Assembly (NCBI GenBank): GCA_009801015.1
Contig: VHZZ01000479.1
Span: 3,155 to 31,673 of the forward strand
From: Silene noctiflora
Taxonomy: Eukaryota; Streptophyta; Magnoliopsida; Caryophyllales; Caryophyllaceae
Reading direction: 5' to 3'
Length of the DNA stretch: 28,519 bases
The notes under the pieces are model-generated. The model had not been told where the DNA came from. It searched no databases and worked only from the letters and a program-made list of their open reading frames with translations. The position numbers and the translations under genes are program-made. The first letter of the stretch is position 1. The number at the start of each line of letters is the position of its first letter. Shown here piece after piece: positions 10,726 to 26,427 of this stretch.

Positions 10726-10744
10726 ATTGGCTAGAATATATAAA
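10726..10744 (+). promoter_or_regulatory. Core promoter of PsbTn (inverted CCAAT and TATA box)
   Basis: ATTGG (inverted CCAAT) at 10726-10730 is followed by TATATAAA at 10737-10744, about 120 bp before the start codon. This fits a strongly expressed, light-regulated photosynthesis gene with a leader of roughly 90 bases. The motifs are seen; their function is inferred. Confidence 0.65.
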
Positions 10745-10863
10745 GGAGGGATAAGACTTTTGATCACCAAACATTTCATGTTGAAATTATCAAACAATCC
10801 TTCAGTTGCACAATAACCTGAAACTACTGAGCTGAACAAAAACTGAGAATATTATTCAAGGCA

Positions 10864-11166
10864 ATGGCATCAGTCATAATGGCAGCTTCGTTTATCGGTG
10901 GCGCGACCGTGTCCACCCCGGTCATTTCTCCCAGGAGGTTGGTCATCACAAACTGCATGAAGGCCAGTTGCAAAAACCAGGGAGAAAAGAGCAGCAATGG
11001 GAGAAGGGAAGTTGTTTTTGCTGCCATTACCGCGACTGTCTGTTCCGTTGCTGGGTTAGCGCTGGCTGATGATACGAAACCACCGAAACGTGGTTCACCT
11101 GAAGCAAAGAAAGCTTATGGTCCTGTTTGTGTTGCCAATCCTACTGCTAGGATCTGCAACAACTGA
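10864..11166 (+). CDS. PSBTN: Photosystem II 5 kDa protein PsbTn, chloroplast precursor
   Basis: Single exon of 100 aa. It is a bipartite plastid precursor. Residues ~1-45 are Ser/Lys/Arg-rich stromal transit sequence. A hydrophobic thylakoid-transfer segment ([19 protein letters not shown]) ends in an Ala-X-Ala processing site, leaving a mature peptide of about 32 residues (69-100). The mature part has the family pattern [13 protein letters not shown] then PTARIC, with two Cys at about 89 and 98 that are likely disulfide-bonded in the lumen. PsbTn is a small, nuclear-encoded luminal subunit of plant photosystem II. The ATG sits in GGCAATGGC, a good plant context, and is the only in-frame start giving a full transit peptide. 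A TATA box lies upstream, and a piece of the 5' leader is repeated downstream of the gene. Confidence 0.95.
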   Translation: MASVIMAASFIGGATVSTPVISPRRLVITNCMKASCKNQGEKSSNGRREVVFAAITATVCSVAGLALADDTKPPKRGSPEAKKAYGPVCVANPTARICNN

Positions 11167-12346
11167 TTTAATGTCTTTCAGTTCTTGTATCTTTATTTTA
11201 CTGCATTGTTTATTTTCTGTATAATTCGCGACTCTACTCCGTTTTCTACTACTACTCATTTGGATGATGTTGATCTTTCTATTCGGCCAACGTAAATTTC
11301 CACACTGTCTATGTTTGATTCTGTTTTCGCCCTCTAACTTCAAATCCTGTTTTCATCAGTACAACTCGATAATAACCAGAATGACAGAATGTACAGGGCG
11401 ATACGGTCTTATATGTTAACATTAGCTCCTTCTACTTAATTTACAGTTCAGCATAAATAACCTGAAACTACTGAACTCGATAAGTTCAGTAGTTTCAGGT
11501 CGTTTGTCCTGAACTCCAACAAGGTTGCTTAATTCCGCGGTATACTTAACAGAATGTCAGGTATACAGAATTTATCTAAACACCATGATAAATATATACA
11601 CTCAAATTAACTAGCAATTCTATTCAGAACAAGAGAGAATAAAATTAGTCATTAGTCATTACGACAGACTGATCGAGTGATTGAGAATTTGAGACGTGTA
11701 TATTGCAGTACATGCCTCGCTCAGGGGCGAGTCCATAGTAAAAATCTTGGACTCGCCAATGCAATTCATTAGGTCCCCAAATGAGTATGTATGTGGTCGG
11801 GTTGACAGAGCACCCGACCAGACCGACTTGATAAGGTCGGGACCATAAATAATAAATCAGTAGTACGCAGTACGTGCATCAGATTATAATACAAGAATGA
11901 CATGAATCTAGACGTAACACAGCATAATCTGAGCTGGTTTATACCATAAGAAGGCAATCACAATTTTAGTTCCAACAATAACTTCATTATCATTTTAGGA
12001 TTAGCTTTAATTCAAAACTTGTTATAATTAGTGAACCATAACATGTTATTCTGTGTGCGGGCAGTTCAACTATCCATTTCAAGAAATAGATGAGTTTGAT
12101 CAAACGTTTATTAGGTAAAAAGGAGTGTCTCCCTTCATTATTTTTATTAGGTCGATTCAATCGTATCAAACAAAAACTCGTATATATATACTCATTTCTT
12201 TTATATATTCGTTTTTAGCATGTTCAATGAATTCTTTACATATTCCTTTTTTTTTGCCTAATTTGCTTACTTGCATTCACTGACGGAGCCAAAATTTTAT
12301 GTTTATAGCAGCATATTGTAACAACATATTCAATAACTTAGAAATT
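11167..12346. other. Intergenic region downstream of PsbTn
   Basis: This region contains the PsbTn 3' UTR, the inverted repeat at 11460-11500 and two further small hairpins: GGCGAGTCCA with TGGACTCGCC (11726-11757) and GGTCGGGT with ACCCGACC (11795-11819). The first copy of a long direct repeat also lies here (from about 12089). No coding frame is recognised. Confidence 0.5.
11460..11500. repeat. 18-bp perfect inverted repeat sharing sequence with the PsbTn leader
   Basis: Arms 11460-11477 and 11483-11500 are perfectly complementary with a 5-nt loop (CGATA). The stretch 11456-11474 is identical over 19 nt to 10812-10830 in the PsbTn 5' leader, so the right arm is antisense to that leader. 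It lies about 290 bp past the stop codon. Confidence 0.9.
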
Positions 12347-12543
12347 GACGAGTTTGATCAAACATTTATGGAGTATTAGGTAAAAAGAAGTTTTCCTTCA
12401 TTATTTATTAGGCCGATTCAATCGTATCAAAGAAAAACTCGCATATATTCTCTCATATTCAATAGATTGTTTATATATTCGTTTTTTATATGTTCAATAA
12501 ATTCTTTACATATTCCCTTTTTTTTTTTTGCCTAAATTGCTTA
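12089..12543. repeat. Diverged direct repeat, period about 258 bp
   Basis: Copies at about 12089-12272 and 12347-12543 share in order: GAGTTTGATCAAAC, ATTAGGTAAAAAG, CCTTCATTATTT, GATTCAATCGTATCAAA, ATATATTCGTTTTT, TTCTTTACATATTCC, a T-run and a GCCTAA block. They differ by scattered substitutions and small indels. It could be an old local duplication or a relic of paired terminal repeats. It lies about 0.75 kb upstream of the MIF2 gene. Confidence 0.75.
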
Positions 12544-12579
12544 ACTTGGTGTATGAACCTATTGGATATGAGGGTTTAG

Positions 12580-12830
12580 ACTTGGCAAAATTGATCCGAC
12601 TTGAATAATCCACCCGACATCAGAACTGAAGATCCGAGCTTGATCCGTAATCCAAATTAATTCGACCTTATATGTCCCGACCTGAATGTTTATTTATCAG
12701 TTGCACACTCATCATCATTAATCTTAAATAACTTGATAATAGTTAATCTGAATTGACCCGATTCAATGTAAAGTGTCATAAAGTGACCTAACTCAACCTA
12801 ACCCGGTTGATTCATTTGTCAAGTCTAGTT
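12580..12830. repeat. Degenerate GACCCGA-type repeat block 1
   Basis: The block shows irregular recurrence of TGATCCGAC, CACCCGAC, TCCCGACCTGA, TTGACCCGATT and TAACCCGG over about 250 bp. Similar blocks occur at 14090-14790, 24380-24600 and 27115-27370. It is not coding, and no strict period was found by eye. Confidence 0.55.
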
Positions 12831-12958
12831 GTATCCATTTAACTTCTTAAAGTGAAAGACTTCACAGTCGGATATTTGGGGTACATTAATAGTTATGTAA
12901 ATAGACTTCCACAAGACTTAATACTTAATAATGACTTAATCATGTATGTACTATTGTA

Positions 12959-13123
12959 CTCCCTCTTTCCCGGCTATTTGTTTTCTTATTCCATTAATTA
13001 TTGTACTTTCTATTTTAAGAATAAACTTAATAAATAATTTGATCGTAATTGATCCTTTGTTCTTTCCTGGGTCTTTATGCCAAAATCAAAAGGACAACAA
13101 TTAACCGGGACGGCAGATGAGAG
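12959..13123. mobile_element. Stowaway-like MITE upstream of MIF2
   Basis: The left end CTCCCTCTTTCCCGG and right end CCGGGACGGCAGATGAGAG are flanked by TA. The interior shows self-complementary AT-rich arms (TTGTTTTC against ACAACAA). About 165 bp, ending some 38 bp before the MIF2 TATA box. Confidence 0.7.
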
Positions 13124-13160
13124 TACTTGCTTTAATTAACCAACTAATTAATAATTTGGC

Positions 13161-13168
13161 TATAAAAG
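13161..13168 (+). promoter_or_regulatory. TATA box of the MIF2 gene
   Basis: TATAAAAG lies 121 bp upstream of the start codon and fits a leader of about 90 bases that is A-rich before the ATG. Confidence 0.6.
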
Positions 13169-13281
13169 AAGTTGCATGTCTTGTGCCAAGGCCTTAAGGT
13201 GAAAGAACAAGTTCCTAACATATTTATATTTATATTATATATAGTTATATAAGTAAAAAAGGGAGATAAAAAAGAGAGAAA

Positions 13282-13554
13282 ATGAGGAAGAGACAAGTAG
13301 TTTTAAAGAGAGAACAAGAAAGTGAAAATTTAAGATATGGTGAATGTCAAAAAAACCATGCAGCAAAAGTAGGAGGGTATGCATTAGATGGATGCAGAGA
13401 ATTCATGGCTAGTGGTGACGACGGGACTGATCTCGCCCTCATTTGTGCTGCCTGTGCCTGTCACCGTAGCTTCCACCGTCGTCTTCGTGTGTCCGATGAT
13501 GCCGGTTCTCGGACTTCCTCCTCTGAAGTCTCCTCACTTGATGCTTCAAGCTAA
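13282..13554 (+). CDS. MIF2: Mini zinc finger protein, MIF2 type
   Basis: Single exon of 90 aa. After a basic start ([10 protein letters not shown], as in Arabidopsis MIF2), residues 18-68 form the ZF-HD dimerisation zinc finger: [25 protein letters not shown] followed by [14 protein letters not shown]. Likely zinc ligands are among Cys22, His26, Cys38, Cys55, Cys58, Cys60, His61 and His65. The C-terminal 20 residues are Ser/Asp-rich. There is no homeodomain, which defines the MIF group: these proteins dimerise with ZF-HD transcription factors and block their DNA binding or nuclear entry. They influence hormone responses and floral meristem termination. Oddity: CAACAC where the family usually has CAACGC (Gly to Ala at 59). 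The TATA box is at 13161. Confidence 0.93.
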   Translation: MRKRQVVLKREQESENLRYGECQKNHAAKVGGYALDGCREFMASGDDGTDLALICAACACHRSFHRRLRVSDDAGSRTSSSEVSSLDASS

Positions 13555-14089
13555 ACAACGTTAGCATGAGTTTATAGCAAAGTTAAGGGGGCAAATTGCC
13601 ATTTTCGCGGTTTTTTTTTGGATTTTTTTATGTACTTGTATTGTACTCTTATGCTTCTTGTCATCATTTAATTTCTTTGAGCTATATATATTAATATATT
13701 ATGGGTCATTTTAATTGTTTTATTTTTGTTTGCATTGGATCTTTAAATAAAGAAAATGGAACGAGATCGATCGAGGGGATAGAAAGGGCGAGGAGGAACG
13801 AATCGAAGACATTTTTTTCAATTTTTTTTTTTTTTTTTTTTCGGTTATTTAATGTGAGGGTGATTTACACTAAAATTGTGCAAGATCGATTTACATCTAC
13901 AAATACTATGATTCATTTAGGATGGGCTGTTATCGAGTATGAGTAAACCAGGCAAATGAGTCTATTGTATCGGTCACTTAGGGCCAAATCTTTTTGGCTC
14001 AATAATTATTGTCATTTTTGGGTCGAGTCATCCTGAGTTGCGGTGTTTAGGCCGTGATTTTGCATTAAATAATTTATTTTAGCTTTTTT
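13555..14089. other. MIF2 3' region and poly-T tract
   Basis: This region holds the presumed 3' UTR and a T-run at about 13820-13840. An open frame at 13701-13946 crosses the T-run and has no recognised homologue; it is not called. Confidence 0.5.
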
Positions 14090-14790
14090 CGGCTTTTGGG
14101 GTTTATACGGTCACTTCAAGTCTAGTAAGTTTGGGTTCAGTTACTTTTGGCTCGGGTTAACTCGGATCTATCGGTGAAGTTTGGTTCACACTTTCCAGGT
14201 TATTTTTGGGTCTCGGGTCTACCTTATCGGGTTGGTCATATGGATCAGATCACTTTTGTCAGCTTTACCATGAGTCGCTTCGGACCGGGTTAATGGTAAA
14301 TGACACAATTTGCTTTCAACGGTTGGAAGTGAGGCCTAATTGCTCTCCAGACTAATTTAAAATGCGCCTCACATGCTAGATAGAAAAGGAGAGAGTTTAT
14401 CACTTTATAACCTAAGGGTCTACTCCATCTATTGCAAATGTATTAGACTGGAACCTCGTTAGGCTTGTGAAGTAGACTCTCTTTCCTCCATTTAGGTGCG
14501 GGTCAGGCCTGTTTACATGATTTAATAATAATTCAACTAACACAAACACGACACGAGATTTATTTACGTTAGGTTCGGGTTGGAAGAATTCAAGACCCTT
14601 TTATATGTGACACAAAAACGAACCCGACATTACTCGGTTTGTTTGACATGGTTAATTTTGGTTCGAGTCAACTGTGGATAAGTTGGATCTGGATGGATCA
14701 TCTCAAGTCGGGTTAACATTGGATCAATTATGGTTGGGATTTGGTCTTGCCGTCTTGGTCAGGTTAGGTCGATTTGGATCTCTGACATAC
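14090..14790. repeat. Degenerate TCGGGT-type repeat block 2
   Basis: This block is the reverse orientation of the GACCCGA motif family. It carries GGTTCGGGTT, GGCTCGGGTTAACTCGG, GGGTCTCGGGTCTACC, TATCGGGTTGG, CAAGTCGGGTTAAC and similar scattered motifs over 700 bp, with no open frame. It directly precedes the MITE at 14818. Confidence 0.55.
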
Positions 14791-14817
14791 TCCGTATTCG
14801 AGTAGTGCAATTTCATA

Positions 14818-14986
14818 CTCCCTCCGTCCCGATCAATTGTTCTCCTTTGATTTTGGCTCAAAGATTAAGAAAAGAAGATGGGGTCAATTACTAAGTGACA
14901 AGTGGACAATTGAGTGTGAATTATCGAATTGTTGACTGAGATACCCCAATTTGAAATAGAAAAACAAATAACCGAGACAGAGAAAG
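14818..14986. mobile_element. Stowaway-like MITE upstream of CCD1
   Basis: The left end CTCCCTCCGTCCCGATCAA and right end CCGAGACAGAGAAAG are flanked by TA. The termini fit the Stowaway consensus, with a decayed right end. 169 bp, about 270 bp upstream of the CCD1 start codon, so in its promoter. Confidence 0.75.
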
Positions 14987-15253
14987 TAGAAGTTCAAATT
15001 TAGGGCTTTTGGTTCTCGAATCGAATCTGTTTTATCATATCTACCGGGTGTGAAAAAAACACAAGCGTAAACGACGTCCACCCAAATATACGATCAAAAG
15101 GAAGAAACACTACGTGTTGTTCTTGTCACCAGACACCACCACAAACCAAATCACATGAAATTGCCTACATTGACACTATACACATAATCAATCACCATTA
15201 TCCCACATTTCACACTCAAATTCCCAAGAAAAATCCACAAAAAATAAAATAAA

Positions 15254-20909
<5,656 letters not shown>

Positions 20910-21489
20910 TTGGATCTTGGAAGCGCTTGAACAACAATCTCATCACAAATTGGAGACGTGTCTGTATATTGCAATTCTCGTGAGCTCTATAACTCGTCCA
21001 TTTATCCTGTTATATGTATAAAAGACTAGCAGGAAATCGCTGATAACAGTCATGTCTGTTACTAGCGTAAATATACACGAAAAAGATACATAAAACATGA
21101 ATTCTTCAATGTTAATGTACAATCACACATTCTTGTGAATTAATGTTTAGCTTCCGTTGCAATCGCTGCATTTTGCTGAATTGCATACAGAAAAAACCTT
21201 CAAACCTGTTTGTTGAAGTTTACAGTCCAATCATAAACTTCGCAGCTAAATTACAAGGGGCATAATGCATATAGAAGTGTCTTATCACACAAGTACAGTT
21301 GAGCTCAGCCCGTAAAAAGGCCGAGTTGATTGCACAAGGGAAAATAGCAACATGCAGGTGTTGTAATACATTAAGCGGAGCCAAGAATGAATTGCCTGGG
21401 ACTCTATATTCCTCTAGGGTGACTGCTTGCTCTATCTGCATCCACAATGAGATAAAGCGGCAACATCCTGATGGAATTATAGTGGACCC
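20910..21489. other. Convergent 3' region of CCD1 and NF-YA
   Basis: This 580-bp stretch lies between the two stop codons. It holds both 3' UTRs, with the miR169-like site on the NF-YA side. No further gene was seen. Confidence 0.65.
21378..21398 (-). promoter_or_regulatory. miR169-like target site in the NF-YA 3' UTR
   Basis: On the + strand this 21-nt stretch reads like miR169 itself: AGCCAAG, A, ATGA, A, TTGCC, T, G. Compared with remembered miR169 (which has G, C and G at those three single positions), pairing would contain one G:U, about two internal mismatches and a mismatch at position 1. It lies 92 nt past the stop codon, exactly where plant NF-YA transcripts carry their conserved miR169 site. 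Cleavage is not shown by the sequence. Confidence 0.85.
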
Positions 21490-23242
21490 CTACTTGACTG
21501 AAACAAAACCGTTCATCTTCATTCCTCCCCGACCCCGACCATCGTTATTGCCACTCGACTGAGAATGGTAAGTCGATGAATGGCCGACACCGTGTACATC
21601 TCTGCCACCCTTGGACTGTAACTGTTCTTTGTGCTGTTCGGAAATCATCAGGCCCTTTGATCCTTGCTCCTTCCACCAAGCATTTCCACTGTACTGTGAG
21701 GATAAAGTGGAATTGGATGGATTTCCGTCATATTTGGAATTTCCGTTTGCCTCTTCTTCAGAATTGTCCTTATTTTCGTTGAGTTCCTTTGTATTCAGAA
21801 AGCGACCTCCAGCACCTCTGGCTCTCCGCAAAGCATGTTTATGGCGAGATTCATGAAGATATGGCTGAGTAAATAAACCACAAATTTCAGAAACTGCTGG
21901 AACATGATAACTTTCAGTAACTGCTTTAAAATGAACCATTTTGCAAAAGATGTGGGTAGAATAACAAGTACCTTCCTATTTTTAACGACTTTCTTCTCCA
22001 ACTCAGCCTTAGCGCGTATCTGTCTGCGTCTCATAATTCCATGGTATTGTTTCGCATTCACATAAACAGGTTCTTCTTCCATTGCAAGAGGCAGTGCCAT
22101 TCTACTCTGGTGGATTCCATACAGCTCTGGATTTACCTGTATGTTACTTGTACCACCGTTACACAGTTGACCTGTTTCTTTGCTCTACTTTGCTAAGTAA
22201 AATACACAAAACATAGACCCAAAAAAAAAATAGTAAACGACTTGGCAGCAGTGTGACAAATCCGTATCCAACAGTCAAAACATACCTGCTGTGAACAAGT
22301 CACAAATCCACCATAAGTTGGATCCTGAAATGGATGTGATGTCAAAACCTGCATGCAGCGAGTTTTAAAATCGTTTCTGAGTCTAATAAGGAATTTAATT
22401 CCAAGCAGCAATGTCTTTTATGAAAATATTGAGTATGCTGCAGACACTGCTGATTCTTACAATTGAGTTACCAATAGGCGCCATTTGAGAACTGGACGAC
22501 GTGCCAATATGTTCCTGCATCGAAGATGGCACTTGTTTGAGAGCCTGTTGTTCTTGTGCAGTATGCCTATCTGTTGTACGCACACACAAGTAAATGCAAT
22601 TACATTATGAACTCTGAACCATAAACTATCATTATACGGACTAAAAGTTTTAAATAACTACACAAACTAGGATAAAAACCATCAAATATTTGCACAACAC
22701 TAGCTTTAGATCTTGGAAAGAGGAGTCAAGTCAGCGGCATCCTTCTCAACCAGACGATAGTAGGTCAGACAAATTCATATTACTTGCGTAGTCTTGCTGC
22801 ATATAATTCTACGATTCATGAATCTAGACTAGTACGGAGTAATATTTATGCACTTTGAGGTCTAGCCATATAAGTATATAACAAGAGCTAGTATTCACAG
22901 ATCTGGTGAGCCTAAAGTAGATCAGGGAGTTTGTTTTCAGTAAAATTGCAGGCGGCTTTATTATCAGATAAGTAAGGCCAACAAACGTCGAAAACAGGTT
23001 CACAAAAACAAAAACAGATTTTAGGACAAGAATATGAGGTATGTACCAGAATGAGGAGGCAATGAATTGTGGATATTCTTACAAAACGTGGCTCCGGAAT
23101 CCTGCAACCCATTAAGGTGCAGGGAGAAAGGTTCCTGCATCGGAGCAGGTGTGACAGCAGTGTCGCTCACCCCACGCCACCATGGGTGTCCAAATGACAC
23201 AGATGACTCGGCTCTAGCTTTCGAGTCAGCATCAGTTGCCAT
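21490..23242 (-). CDS. NF-YA: Nuclear transcription factor Y subunit A (CBF-B/HAP2)
   Basis: Five exons on the - strand: 23242-23047, 22570-22461, 22348-22286, 22136-21972 and 21864-21490, all GT-AG and in phase, giving 302 aa. NF-YA joins an NF-YB/NF-YC histone-fold dimer in the nucleus and gives it CCAAT-box specificity. The core domain is at about 145-204. The subunit-association helix is [18 protein letters not shown] continuing to AELEKK. After a linker comes the DNA-binding part with [19 protein letters not shown] and GGRFLN. The N-terminus is Ser/Gln-rich with a WWRG motif; the C-terminus is acidic, then Asn/Ser/Gly-rich. Oddity: Ile at 163 (RRRQIRAK), where the family usually has Ser or Ala. 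The particular subgroup is not assigned. It is probably regulated by miR169 through the 3' site. A further 5' UTR exon may lie near 23553-23700 (CAG|GTAAAT donor on this strand). Confidence 0.95.
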
Positions 23243-24098
23243 CTATCCCTTCACCCCTTGCTTTTATTAATCAATATCTACATAGATTAACAAGATCTAC
23301 ACATTACATGTTGCCAACTGAATTGCAGGCCAAACCCACATACTGATCAAAGTCAAATAACAATACTCCTACATTCAAAATTCGCGATTTTAGTTTACGC
23401 TTTTGGTTGAGACTCAATCAATGGATCAAAACTTAATCACTACAACTTACCATAAGATAAAATTTTCAAAGTCATACAACAAAATCAAAAACATCCTTAA
23501 AAACCCATGATAAAAATTTCCTAAGCTCAACATATATACAGTGAAGAATTTACCTGACTATGACTACTGAGAGCAGAGCGGAAAATGGGACAGAGGATCC
23601 GGACTGCTAATTCAGTATGAAAGTGTCCTGTTATGGAAACTAGAACATAGAAAAGGGTGAAAAAAGTTACTGCAACTTCAAATCCCAAAAAAAATGAAGG
23701 AAAAAAAGTGTAAAAAAACATACAACTTGACTAATCCACAAATCTAGGACATATGATCAAGGAAAAGGGTGTACCAAAAGAAGTGAAAATATGAAAAAGT
23801 GAGAAAAAAAATATGGGAGTTCAAGGTTGCATCCTTAAGAGAGACAAAAACACCCTGAAATGTAATTAGCACTGTAATTACATAAGGTAGAAGTAGAAAG
23901 ATTAAGGAAGAAATTATCAGGACACAAAAAGACAAAGTTGATGACACAATAAGTGAGTACTACTTAGTTACTTACACATTAAATTAATAGAGTACTAATT
24001 ATGTGATTCATTACAAGGTTCAATAATTTAGTAATTTACCAATAAGACTCTCCTACGACGGAAATATCCGTTTCAAGATTATAACAGGCTGAATAGTA
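23243..24098. other. NF-YA upstream region
   Basis: This is AT-rich sequence that probably contains the NF-YA leader, a possible leader intron (donor-like CAG|GTAAAT on the - strand near 23552) and the promoter. Purine-rich runs at 23650-23830 have no long plausible coding frame. Confidence 0.4.
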
Positions 24099-24306
24099 CA
24101 CCCTCCGTTCCGGTTATTTGTTGTCATTTTCCATTTTGGGGTGTCTCAATGAATTGTTGTCCTTTCTATTTTAGGATTGGATTTGATGAGTAATTTGATC
24201 GTTCACCTTCAATTTAATCCACTTGTCATCTTATAATTGGCTTCATCCTCTTTCTTCGGTCTTTGTGCCAAAAGCAAACGACAACAAATGACCGAGACGG
24301 AGGGAG
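24099..24306. mobile_element. Stowaway-like MITE
   Basis: The left end CACCCTCCGTTCCGGTTATT and right end CCGAGACGGAGGGAG are flanked by TA. The interior is self-complementary near the ends (TTTGTTGTC against GACAACAAA). 208 bp and well preserved. Confidence 0.85.
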
Positions 24307-24379
24307 TATTCTATTTGCGTAGATGTGACAAGTTTTTGCTAATCTCTAAATATATTGCTTTTGTTTTATCGATCCTATT

Positions 24380-24600
24380 TAGACCAGACAAAATTGACTC
24401 GGCTCGAATGACCTGATCTATACCTGACTGACACCTGAACTGAAAACTGACCAATATACCTAACTAGGTTGATAATAATCGAATTGAAAATGACCGAAAC
24501 CTGAATTGATCCGACCAGACCCAAAGTCTGTTAAACCGGAAAATGACCTCACTCAAAACAAGATTGACCTGCTTACCAAATTTAATCCAATTTAACCTGT
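24380..24600. repeat. Degenerate GACCTGA-type repeat block 3
   Basis: The block carries scattered GACTCGGCTCGAATGACC, TACCTGACTGACACCTGAAC, GACCGAAACCTGAATTGATC and TTGACCTG motifs, with no coding frame. It follows the MITE at 24099-24306 by about 75 bp. Confidence 0.5.
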
Positions 24601-25756
24601 TTTAAGTTTAAAATGTATATTCTCGTCTTAATTAAGAAATTGGAAGAATATAATATTCTAAAAATGGAAGGAATTATTGGTACTTAGTCTTATCTTATTA
24701 GGTAAACACAAAGAAATGTCATTGTTAGAGTTAACACGCAAGATGTGACAAATTCAATGACAGAGCAAATAGCCATATATAGGTATTGAATTTAGTGAAA
24801 ACACATGGTCAATGATTGTATTTTAAGTAACAAGTTTAGATCCAAACAAATCAAACATGTTACTCAAATACTCATTAATGATCTTCTAATTTGTCATAAC
24901 AGGACAATAATCAGCTTCCCATATCCCAACACCCTCCATTTTTTTTTTTTTTTTTTTTTGAAATTATATAATTTGAAAAATAATTCAGCCATACATAATT
25001 CAACTTATAATACTTGGTAATCTTTGTCTCCATTATGGGTATTAGAATCCCGATTTAATTTTACGATCCAAATTTTCACGACTGATCCTAATCTTAAATA
25101 GATAATTGCAATCTTGTAGCAAGCTAATCGGTTTCAAATTTTAAACCAATTCTAATCTTGTAAATCCGGGAAATAAGTTGACAACATTATTAACATGAAA
25201 AAAAGAAAATTTCTTTTAATAACGGTATATTAACATTATGCTAAATAGCGAGTGCACTCGTTTAATGATTCTACGTGTTTTCTAATTAAGAAGGGAAATA
25301 GTTGATAGATTATTGGATATGAGAAAAGGGAATATACATCGTATGTATTACCTCGTACTTTATTTGTTTTTGAGCATATATGTATTTTTTCTGAGATTAT
25401 TACCTCAAACTTTAATTGTTTTTGAACATATGTGTATTTTGTCTGAGCTTATGAAAGCTTATATGTTAAATTTTAATTTTTTTCTTGTCAAAACTCAAGT
25501 TTAACTAAGTTTATATGTAATTTTTTTGAGTTTTATTGTAATTTTTTTGACCTAATTATCTAAGTAAATTAACTCAAAAACTTAAAACTCAAAAACTTTA
25601 TCATAATACTCAAAAACTATAAAAGTGGTGGTAGTACATCGGATATATAATTTACTTACTGAATATATATCATATCCAAATTTTCATTCTTTTAATGCAT
25701 TTAAATTAATTTCTCATTTCATTACCAGCCGAAATCTTCAACAGTGATCCATTGTA
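24601..25756. other. AT-rich gene-free stretch
   Basis: This stretch holds a T-run at about 24940-24960 and a 52-bp tandem duplication at 25348-25451. It also holds an inverted-repeat-like pair of TTTTTGAGTTTTA and TAAAACTCAAAAA-type sequences at 25525-25600. No gene was seen. Confidence 0.5.
25348..25451. repeat. 52-bp tandem duplication, two copies
   Basis: Units 25348-25399 and 25400-25451 both run TTACCTC...ACTTTA(T/A)TTGTTTTTGA(G/A)CATAT...TCTGAG, differing at a few positions and with no indels. Confidence 0.85.
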
Positions 25757-26013
25757 CTCCCTCCGATCCAGACCAAAGTTAACATTAGCTTTTTGACACT
25801 ATTTATGGCTGTAGAGAATCTTTGATATTATTTGTAATATATAAGAGAAAATATAGTCCTGTGAGATATTGTTTGATTCATCATAATGAATGCTATAAGA
25901 ATATCAAATTTTTATAATTTTTAATAATCTGTAACTAAAGATATCTACGTTGCAAAACGCGTCTCAACAAGTGTGAAAAAGTCAATGTTACCTTTGATCT
26001 GGATCGGAGGAAG
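25757..26013. mobile_element. Stowaway-like MITE, 257 bp
   Basis: The left end CTCCCTCCGATCCAGACCAA and right end TTGATCTGGATCGGAGGAAG are near-perfect inverted repeats flanked by TA. Complementarity continues inward (GTTAACATT against CAATGTTAC), as expected for a foldback MITE. Confidence 0.88.
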
Positions 26014-26427
26014 TATGCAATATTAGCGTAAAACCGGCTCAAGGAAACCAAGTGTCAATCTTAGTACTAGAAAACAAATGGTTTAATAGTTTAATGAGAG
26101 CATAAACATTAAACAAAGGTATTAACCGGTAAACTAAATAATGTGATTATTAGTTGGGGAAGATATTGATTAGTGGCTCAAAGCATAAAAGTGAGTTGCA
26201 CAATAGCACGTGTCATATGCTTCATTATAAGTGGTAGGACCCGGATAAACAAAGACGTGCCACGTGCTGAAAAGTTAGATGGTACAGTTGTCTGGTGGAG
26301 AGCAAATGTGCCTAAGTGTTGGGAGCTACAATCATCTCCCAAAAGTACACCTCACATTTCACCCGATTCACCAAAATGATGGACCCAATAATTGTGTTCA
26401 CAATAGGATCTGATAAACGGGTTAATC

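Noticed and set aside
13820..13840. Poly-T run near MIF2 as a reverse SINE tail
   Set aside because: No A/B boxes or target duplications were found beside it; it is treated as a simple homopolymer.
20910..21489. Antisense gene overlap between CCD1 and NF-YA
   Set aside because: The 3' ends converge, but transcript ends cannot be read from the sequence, so overlap is not claimed.
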